From Brevundimonas sp. UBA4553 (GTDB lineage Bacteria; Pseudomonadota; Alphaproteobacteria; Caulobacterales; Caulobacteraceae), in assembly GCF_002387245.1 (NCBI RefSeq), contig NZ_DGLD01000001.1:186001-250000 (forward strand): 64,000 nucleotides of DNA, given 5' to 3'. Made by a program: the position numbers and the translations under genes. The notes under the pieces are model-generated. The model did not search any database, was not told the origin of the DNA, and was given only the letters and a program-made list of their open reading frames with translations. This document shows, one piece after another, positions 58,436 through 64,000 of the stretch (position 1 is its first letter; each line of letters starts with the position of its first letter).

Positions 58436-59962
58436 TCAGTCGACCCAGTCCCGCTTCAGCGTCCGGGCCGCGCCGAACAGCAGCATGGCCGCCAACACGT
58501 AGAAGCCCATGCCCGTGTAGATGGCCCAGCGCAGGCTCTCCTCGCCGAAGCGGGGCGCCAGGAGATCGCTCATCCACCCGAAGTAGTAGAAGCCGACCGC
58601 GATCCCCAGCAGGTTGTTGATCAGCAGGAACAGGGCCGAGGCGGTCGATCGCATGGCCGCCGGCACCAGGTGCTGGACCGCCGCCGTGATCGGCCCCAGC
58701 CAGGCCAGGTTCAGTCCGGTCGGCAGCAGGAAGATCAGGAAGGCCAGCACCAGCTGCTGCGTGTGACTGCCACCGCCCGGCAGAACCAGACCGATCAGCC
58801 AAGGCGAGTTCATCGCCAGAATGAAGCAGGGTGCCGAGATCAGGAAGGCCACCGCCGGCACCATCGGATAGGCGCCCTTGCCGCGCTTCGACAGCTTGTC
58901 GGCGATCATGCCGCCCATCCAGATGCCGAGGATGCCGCCGATCAGGGCGATGCCCGCATAATAGACGCTGGTCTGCGCCAGGGTCAGATCGAAGCTGCGC
59001 ATGAAGAAGAGGGGCAGCCAGCCGGCCACGCCGTAGCCGCAGACCGAAGACGAGGCGGCGCCCAGGGCCAGAAGCCAGAAGCTGCGCTTCTTGATGACCA
59101 CCGTCGCCGTGCGCCGCGCGATCATCAGCGAGACCCCGATCACCACCGCCAGCAGACCGCCGAAGGCGAAGACCAGCGGATTGCCCAGCGAAAGACCGGC
59201 AAACTGGATCAGGGCCGCGAGCACCAATGCGCCCGCGCCCACCCCCAGCATGGCCTGCGCAGCCAGCTTGCCGGGCCGGTCGGAACCGGCGGGTGCGGCT
59301 TCCAGCGCCGCGACCTGGGCCTGGGTCTTGGCGGCGTCCGTGCCGCCGCGTTTGGGATCGCGCACCGTCAGGCGCAGCAGGGGCGCGACCAGCACGCCCA
59401 GCAGGCCCACCACGATGAAGGCGGTTCGCCAGCCATAGGTCGCCGCCAGAAGGCCGCCCACCAGGGTTCCCGCCGCCATGCCCAGAGGAATGCCGAAGGC
59501 GAAGGCCGCCATGGCGCGCGCGCGCTGCTGGGGCGGAAAATAGTCGGCGATCAGCGAATAGGCCGGGGCCACGCCGCCCGCCTCGCCGATGCCCACGCCC
59601 ATCCGGCACAGGAACAACTGCGCGAAGGAGCCCGCCACCCCGCAGAGAGCGGTGAAGCCGGACCAGACCGCCAGGGCGCCGGTCATGATCCACACCCGGC
59701 TGGCCCGATCCGCCAGCCAGGCCAGCGGAATGGCCAGGGTGGAATAGACCGAGGCGAAGGCTATCCCCCCCAGCAGGCCGAACTGGCTGTCCGACATGCC
59801 GAATTCTTCCTTCAGCGGCGCCGCCAGGATGCCGATGATCTGGCGATCCAGGAAGTTGAGCATGTAGATCAGGATCAGAACCGCCAGCACATAGTAGCGG
59901 TAGCCGGGCGAGACGCCCTTCTCGACGGCCTCTTGCGGCGCTGCGGCCCCAGACGTGGTCAT
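58436..59962 (-). CDS. MFS transporter, spinster-like
   Basis: A 508-residue protein with about 12 membrane helices. The opening YVLAVLILIYMLNFLDRQIIG and the motif-A segment LADRASRVWIMTGALAVWSG match the MFS/spinster-type group. There is an extra loop of charged residues between helices 6 and 7 (about 205-235). It probably moves an organic substrate across the inner membrane. It follows the TonB receptor on the same strand, but a strong terminator stands between them. The pair likely handles one substrate class (inference). Confidence 0.9.
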   Translation of the reverse strand: MTTSGAAAPQEAVEKGVSPGYRYYVLAVLILIYMLNFLDRQIIGILAAPLKEEFGMSDSQFGLLGGIAFASVYSTLAIPLAWLADRASRVWIMTGALAVWSGFTALCGVAGSFAQLFLCRMGVGIGEAGGVAPAYSLIADYFPPQQRARAMAAFAFGIPLGMAAGTLVGGLLAATYGWRTAFIVVGLLGVLVAPLLRLTVRDPKRGGTDAAKTQAQVAALEAAPAGSDRPGKLAAQAMLGVGAGALVLAALIQFAGLSLGNPLVFAFGGLLAVVIGVSLMIARRTATVVIKKRSFWLLALGAASSSVCGYGVAGWLPLFFMRSFDLTLAQTSVYYAGIALIGGILGIWMGGMIADKLSKRGKGAYPMVPAVAFLISAPCFILAMNSPWLIGLVLPGGGSHTQQLVLAFLIFLLPTGLNLAWLGPITAAVQHLVPAAMRSTASALFLLINNLLGIAVGFYYFGWMSDLLAPRFGEESLRWAIYTGMGFYVLAAMLLFGAARTLKRDWVD

Positions 59963-60012
59963 GGCATGCCCCCCTTGGGCGGTGTTCTTTATTCTTTGGA
60001 GACGACGGTAAC

Positions 60013-60031
60013 GGCGTCGTTCGACGACGCC
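60013..60031. terminator. Second hairpin downstream of the TonB receptor gene
   Basis: GGCGTCGT (60013-60020), TCG loop, ACGACGCC (60024-60031). It lies next to the main 12-bp terminator and may act with it. Confidence 0.5.
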
Positions 60032-60041
60032 AAAAGAAAAA

Positions 60042-60071
60042 GGGCGGCGGTTCAGGGCTGAACCGCCGCCC
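60042..60071. terminator. Strong terminator after the TonB receptor gene
   Basis: GGGCGGCGGTTC (60042-60053), AGGGCT loop, GAACCGCCGCCC (60060-60071): perfect 12-bp stem. On the minus strand it is followed by TTTTTCTTTT, a textbook intrinsic terminator, 38 bp after the receptor stop. Confidence 0.92.
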
Positions 60072-60109
60072 GCGATCAGATGATCAGGCGTCCAGGAGGA
60101 ATTCCTGCC

Positions 60110-62323
60110 TTAGAACTTGTACTGTAGCGACGCGGTTACGGTCCGCGGCGGGCCGTAGTAGCCGATCAACGAGTCGTTGTAGGGGGCGCCGGCGAAGTTG
60201 TAGCCGCCGACGCGGTACTCCTCGTCCGTCAGGTTCTTGCCATAGAGGCCCACCGTCCAGGTCCGGCTCGGGTCCGTCCAGACCGCCGACAGATCGACCA
60301 GGGCGTAGGCGTCCTGATCCAGCACGGGGTTGGGGAACTCAAACTGGCTGTAGTCGTCGCGATAGCTGACCGACGGGGTCACCGCCAGCGAGCCGCCCGC
60401 CACGTCGCCGCGCCAGGTGACGCCCAGATAGCCCGTCCACTTCGGCGCGTTCTGCAGCACCACCAGGTCCGAGATGTCTTCGTACTGCTGGGTTGTCAGG
60501 TTGTAGCGAAGGAACTTCTCGAACTTGGTGTCGAGGTAGCCGACGGCGAAGTTGGCCGTCACGCTGTCGGTCACGACCAGGGCGCCTTCCAGTTCAGCGC
60601 CGAAGAATTTCGACGAGCCGACGTTGTCGACGAAGCTGGCGATGCCGCCCACGGCCGGGACCTGGGTGGTGACCTGCTGGTCCTGATACTCGTTGTAGAA
60701 GACGGCCGAGGAGAAGCTGAGACGACGATCGAAGGCCGAGCCCTTCAGCCCGATCTCATAGGCGTCGACCATTTCCGGCTGATAGCCGTTGACGGTGTTC
60801 GGCGTCAGGATGGCGTCGCCGCGCATGTCGAAGCCGCCCGACTTGAAGCCCTTCGAATAGGAGGCGTAGCCGGTCAGGCTGTCCGAGAAGTCGAACGACA
60901 GCGACGCCTTGGGCGTGAACTGGTCGAAGGTGTTGGAGCGGGTGTAATCGGTCCGCAGCAGGATCGGGTTGCGCGCCGTGCCGCCCAGCAGCGGGCTGGG
61001 CGTGGCGCCCAGGTAGTTGGCGCGGAAGACATGTCCGGTCTTGTCGTCCATCGTGTAGCGCGCCCCGAGGCCGAGGTGCAGGCGTTCCGTCAGGTCCAGG
61101 TTCACGTCCGCGAACAGGGCGATGCTGGTGGTCTTCACATAGCCGGCGGTGCCGATGACGATGCCGAAGTTCTGCGCAATGGTGTCGAAGGCGCCCGAAG
61201 CCGTGCCGTCCAGGTAGAAGAGGCCGGCTACGCCCTGGATCCGGTCCGCGCTGAAGAGCGCCTGGAACTCCTGGGTGAACTGGTGGTCGCCGTAGATGGC
61301 CGGCACGTCCAGCGTCGGGGCCGGCGTGTTGTCGAAGTCGATCAAGGTGTCGGTGTCGCCGGTGCGGTAGGCGGTGATCGACTTGAACGACCAGGTGTCG
61401 TTGAGATCGACCTGGGCCGTCAGCGAGACGCCCTCCGTCGTCACCTTGTTGCGATCGCCCAGGCCGGCGTAGGTGTCATAGACGCTGCCGGGGATTCCGG
61501 CGCCGGGCCCCACGCCCGCGACTTCGCGGTGACCGTGGCGGGGGTTCGACTTGTCCTCGACCCGGTCGTAGGCCAGGCGGAAGAAGGCGTTGTCGTAGGG
61601 CTGGAACTCGACGCTGACGCGGCCCGCCAGAACGTCCTTGTCATAGTGCTCGGCGCCGGTGTTCAGGTTCTCGCCGTAACCGTCGCGGTTGTAGCTGACG
61701 ACCCCCGCGCCGATGCGCAGCTTGTCCGTGACCGGGATGGAGCCCTGGGCCAGCAGATCGATCTGGTTGTAGCTGCCGTAGGCGCCACGCAGGGTCAGTT
61801 CCGGCGAATCCGGGTCCAGCCGCGAAGTGACGTACTTGATAGCGCCGCCAACCGTGTTGCGACCGTAGAGCGAGCCCTGCGGTCCACGCAGGACCTCCAG
61901 ACGTTCTATATCGAAGATGTCCAGCACGGCGCCCTGCGGGCGGGCCATGTAGACGTCGTCGACATAGAGACCCACGCCGGGTTCGAAGCCCCACAGGGGA
62001 TCCTGCTGGCCGATGCCGCGGATGAAGGAGATCAGCGTCGAGTTGGACCCGCGCGCCACCTGCACCGTGGCGTTCGGGGTCTGCTGTTGCAGCACGGTGA
62101 TGTCGGTCGCACCGGTTTCTTCCAGACGAACGGCGCCCAGGACCGAGACGGCCACCGGCACGTCCTTCAGGGTTTCTTCGCGGCGGCGCGCGGTGACGAT
62201 GATGTCGTCGACGTTCGACGCCTGGGTTTCGGTCGAGGCCTCCTGGGCCACGGCGGAGGCCGACAGCGCGCCCCAGGCGGCGCCGGCCAGCAAGACGGTC
62301 TTCACGAGTCTGTTCATTGGCAT
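60110..62323 (-). CDS. TonB-dependent outer-membrane receptor
   Basis: A 737-residue receptor with a signal peptide (cut near residue 26). The plug domain contains DDIIVTARRREETLKDVPVA and RGPQGSLYGRNTVGGAIKYV; the barrel follows to the C-terminal ASLQYKF. It belongs to the wide class whose substrates in Caulobacterales and sphingomonads include plant polymers, aromatics and vitamins rather than only siderophores; the ligand is unknown. ATG at 62323 has AGGAATT before it. A divergent TetR gene and a downstream MFS gene suggest a local uptake unit. Confidence 0.93.
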   Translation of the reverse strand: MPMNRLVKTVLLAGAAWGALSASAVAQEASTETQASNVDDIIVTARRREETLKDVPVAVSVLGAVRLEETGATDITVLQQQTPNATVQVARGSNSTLISFIRGIGQQDPLWGFEPGVGLYVDDVYMARPQGAVLDIFDIERLEVLRGPQGSLYGRNTVGGAIKYVTSRLDPDSPELTLRGAYGSYNQIDLLAQGSIPVTDKLRIGAGVVSYNRDGYGENLNTGAEHYDKDVLAGRVSVEFQPYDNAFFRLAYDRVEDKSNPRHGHREVAGVGPGAGIPGSVYDTYAGLGDRNKVTTEGVSLTAQVDLNDTWSFKSITAYRTGDTDTLIDFDNTPAPTLDVPAIYGDHQFTQEFQALFSADRIQGVAGLFYLDGTASGAFDTIAQNFGIVIGTAGYVKTTSIALFADVNLDLTERLHLGLGARYTMDDKTGHVFRANYLGATPSPLLGGTARNPILLRTDYTRSNTFDQFTPKASLSFDFSDSLTGYASYSKGFKSGGFDMRGDAILTPNTVNGYQPEMVDAYEIGLKGSAFDRRLSFSSAVFYNEYQDQQVTTQVPAVGGIASFVDNVGSSKFFGAELEGALVVTDSVTANFAVGYLDTKFEKFLRYNLTTQQYEDISDLVVLQNAPKWTGYLGVTWRGDVAGGSLAVTPSVSYRDDYSQFEFPNPVLDQDAYALVDLSAVWTDPSRTWTVGLYGKNLTDEEYRVGGYNFAGAPYNDSLIGYYGPPRTVTASLQYKF

Positions 62324-62495
62324 CCCAATTCCTGATTTCCTGCCCAATCGACGCTTTTATTCAGCGTTCAATGATTTTCAGGGAAACTGACGACCTTTCG
62401 TCGTGCTGTCAAACGGCCACGCTGAAAACCGCCGTAAATCCGCCCCGCCTGTGGCGCCGTTGCACTGAGGGTCGAAGCGCGACTAGCTTGCGCGC
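62324..62495. promoter_or_regulatory. Divergent promoter region of the TonB receptor and TetR genes
   Basis: 172 bp between divergent starts. It includes an ACGAC-N5-GTCGT dyad (62390-62404) and an A/T-rich stretch (62355-62385). The dyad is a possible TetR operator, but it is short and the assignment is weak. Confidence 0.4.
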
Positions 62496-63227
62496 ATGAA
62501 CGCCGACGACGACCTCGCTCCGACCCTGCCGCCCGCCGCCCCCGCGCCTGCCCGGCGCGGGCGACCCAAGAAGACCAAGAGCGCCGGCGCGGGCGAGGCC
62601 CGCGACGCCATCCTGAACGCGGCCGAAGACCTGTTTTCGAAGCATGGCTTCTATGGCGTCACCATCCGAGAGGTTGCGCGCGAGGCGGGCGTGGACACGG
62701 CCCTGGTTCACTATTACTTCGGGGCCAAGAAGGAGCTGTTCGACGCCGTCTTCACTCGTCGGGCCGAGGTATGGAACAGCGAGCGCGTCGCCGCCGTCGA
62801 CCGCTACGCCGAGGCCGCCGGCGACGCCATGACCTTGGAGGGCCTGTTCGAGGCCTTCCTGCGCCCGCCGTTCCAGTGGTCGCTGAAAGGCGGTCCGGGC
62901 TGGAAGCACTACGCGGCCCTGGTGGCCCAGACCAACGCCAACCCGGCCTTCGGCGGCGAGACCATGGCCCGCTATTTCGACCCGGCCATCCGGCGTTTGC
63001 TTGAACTGGTCAAGCGCCTGCTGCCCGAGGCGGAGGAAACCGACCTCTACTGGGCCTACCACAACCTGTCGGGCGCCCTGACCCTGACGCTCGGCGAGAC
63101 CGGACGCCTGGACCGCCTGTCGGGCGGCCTGTGCAAGTCCGGCGATCTCGACAGCGCCTGCGACTACATGGTGCGCTTCGCCGCCGCGGGCTTCCGCGCG
63201 GTCTGTGGGCCGAAGTCGAACGCCTGA
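62496..63227 (+). CDS. TetR/AcrR family transcriptional regulator
   Basis: A 243-residue regulator. A Pro/Ala-rich basic leader (PARRGRPKKTKS) precedes the helix-turn-helix (ILNAAEDLFSKHGFYGVTIREVA, then AGVDTALVHYYFGAKKELFD). The all-helical C-domain (TetR_C, GWKHYAALVAQTNANPAFGG) binds a ligand. It is divergent from the TonB receptor gene, the usual place of its regulator. Its stop overlaps the ATG of the LytTR gene (TGATG), so both are made together. Confidence 0.9.
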   Translation: MNADDDLAPTLPPAAPAPARRGRPKKTKSAGAGEARDAILNAAEDLFSKHGFYGVTIREVAREAGVDTALVHYYFGAKKELFDAVFTRRAEVWNSERVAAVDRYAEAAGDAMTLEGLFEAFLRPPFQWSLKGGPGWKHYAALVAQTNANPAFGGETMARYFDPAIRRLLELVKRLLPEAEETDLYWAYHNLSGALTLTLGETGRLDRLSGGLCKSGDLDSACDYMVRFAAAGFRAVCGPKSNA

Positions 63228-64000
63228 TGCCGCCATTCCGTCTACCCGAGAGCAAGGCGCGGGACGTGTTGCGCGGCCTGATCGTTGCTGTGGTCGCCGG
63301 CGCCTTTCTCGCCTTCAGCGGCGCGTTCGGCTCGGGCGGGACGCCATTGGGTCAGCGACTGGTCTACTGGATCGCCATGCTGATGCTGGGCGGGCTGTGG
63401 GGCCACGCCTGCGGCGCCCTGGTCACACGCTTCATCGACCCGGACGCCCGACCGTGGTTGACGGCGGCAATTCTGACAGGGGTCATCACCGGCCCCTTGA
63501 CCCTGGGCGTCTGGGCCGCGACCGGCCTGTTCTTCTATCAACACCTGCTGCCGATCGCGGTGCTGATCAATTTCCTGCCGGCGGTGCTGCTGATCACCGC
63601 CGTGCTCAGCGCGCTCAACGTCTTTCTGGGCCGCGAACGTCCGGTCGAGACCCACGCCGGCGCCCCCGGCGCCGCGCCCGCCCGCTTCCTCGAGCGCTTG
63701 CCGATCAAGCTACGCGGCGCCCGCCTGATCGCCGTCCAGGCCGAGGACCACTATCTGCGCCTGCACACGGATCGGGGCTCGGACCTGATCCTGATGCGCC
63801 TGGCCGACGCTCTGGCCGAGTTGGAAGGCCTGGAAGGCGCCCAGACCCATCGCAGCTGGTGGGTGGCGAGGGACGCCGTCGTCTCCGTCGCCCGCGGCGA
63901 CGGCCGAGCCGCCCTGACGCTAGACGGCGGCCCCGACAATGAACTGGTCGCCCCGGTCAGCCGCCGATACGCCCGGGCGCTGAGGGAGGCGAACTGGTGG
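63227..64000 (+). CDS. Membrane-bound LytTR family regulator (3' end outside window)
   Basis: A protein of at least 258 residues, still open at the window end. Four membrane helices at about 15-34, 46-66, 79-100 and 106-130 lead to a LytTR DNA-binding domain (about 150-258; LPIKLRGARLIAVQAEDHYLR, then THRSWWVARDAVVSV and VAPVSRRYARALREANWW), so only the last codon or two may be missing. LytTR proteins bind direct repeats and often control envelope or quorum traits. Fusion to membrane helices suggests signal sensing at the inner membrane. The ATG overlaps the TetR stop. Confidence 0.85.
   Translation, partial: MPPFRLPESKARDVLRGLIVAVVAGAFLAFSGAFGSGGTPLGQRLVYWIAMLMLGGLWGHACGALVTRFIDPDARPWLTAAILTGVITGPLTLGVWAATGLFFYQHLLPIAVLINFLPAVLLITAVLSALNVFLGRERPVETHAGAPGAAPARFLERLPIKLRGARLIAVQAEDHYLRLHTDRGSDLILMRLADALAELEGLEGAQTHRSWWVARDAVVSVARGDGRAALTLDGGPDNELVAPVSRRYARALREANWW

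Overview
This is a 64-kb stretch of high-GC, densely packed bacterial chromosome made almost entirely of core and housekeeping genes. I read it as a Caulobacterales alphaproteobacterium, most likely Brevundimonas or a close relative. The reasons are the glnD-murJ-trpS neighbourhood, the TonB-dependent receptor/MFS/TetR locus, the fabAB pair, DUF1134 (EipA-type) and DUF6356 proteins, and a full CtrA-type box (TTAA-N7-TTAAC). The genus is inference. I found no rRNA, tRNA, CRISPR array, insertion sequence, prophage or replication origin.

Layout. 0-1 kb: small envelope-stress proteins (DUF1328, and a YqjE/YqjD-like pair). 1.2-3.5 kb: fumarylacetoacetate-hydrolase-family enzyme and zeta-GST isomerase, then a degenerate aldo/keto-reductase-like protein. 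3.6-15 kb: mutS, a chemoreceptor, glnD, murJ, an inserted lipoprotein gene, trpS and an acetyltransferase. 15.5-19.7 kb: a thiol/redox and metal block (OsmC, a CPWC flavoprotein with its Rrf2 regulator, and a PadR/siderophore-interacting pair resembling E. coli YqjI/YqjH). 19.8-24.4 kb: rpe-heparinase-hypothetical-purH on the minus strand. 24.6-28 kb: DUF2141 with a carotenoid oxygenase, DUF1134 and YqhA. 28-36.2 kb: translation genes on the minus strand (infC, rpmI, rplT, pheS, pheT), interrupted by an S9 peptidase and by two paralogous small proteins set between pheS and pheT. 36.3-42.4 kb: GT9 glycosyltransferase, hydrolase, hslVU, a BLUF photoreceptor, moeB and a D-2-hydroxyacid dehydrogenase. 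42.4-51.2 kb: SH3 protein, fabAB, an HtrA protease, acyl-CoA dehydrogenase and CoA-transferase, and several small proteins. 51.3-58.3 kb: sucC-sucD-odhA-odhB of the TCA cycle. 58.4-64 kb: MFS transporter and TonB receptor, divergent from a TetR gene that overlaps a membrane LytTR regulator running off the window end.

Working together. The clearest modules are the TCA segment (2-oxoglutarate to succinate), unsaturated fatty-acid synthesis (FabA/FabB), the HslVU protease, the PheST synthetase operon, a putative acyl-CoA/glutarate pair (acyl-CoA dehydrogenase plus class III CoA-transferase), and two self-contained regulator-effector pairs with visible operators: Rrf2 with its flavoprotein, and PadR with its ferric reductase.

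Most unusual observations: two cysteine-containing paralogs translationally coupled inside the pheS-pheT operon; three GATATATC palindromes in front of the YqjI/YqjH-like pair; a CtrA box written into the first codons of a dehydrogenase gene using rare codons; a dispersed 35-bp hairpin repeat found only downstream of genes; and an aldo/keto-reductase fold that appears to have lost its catalytic residues.
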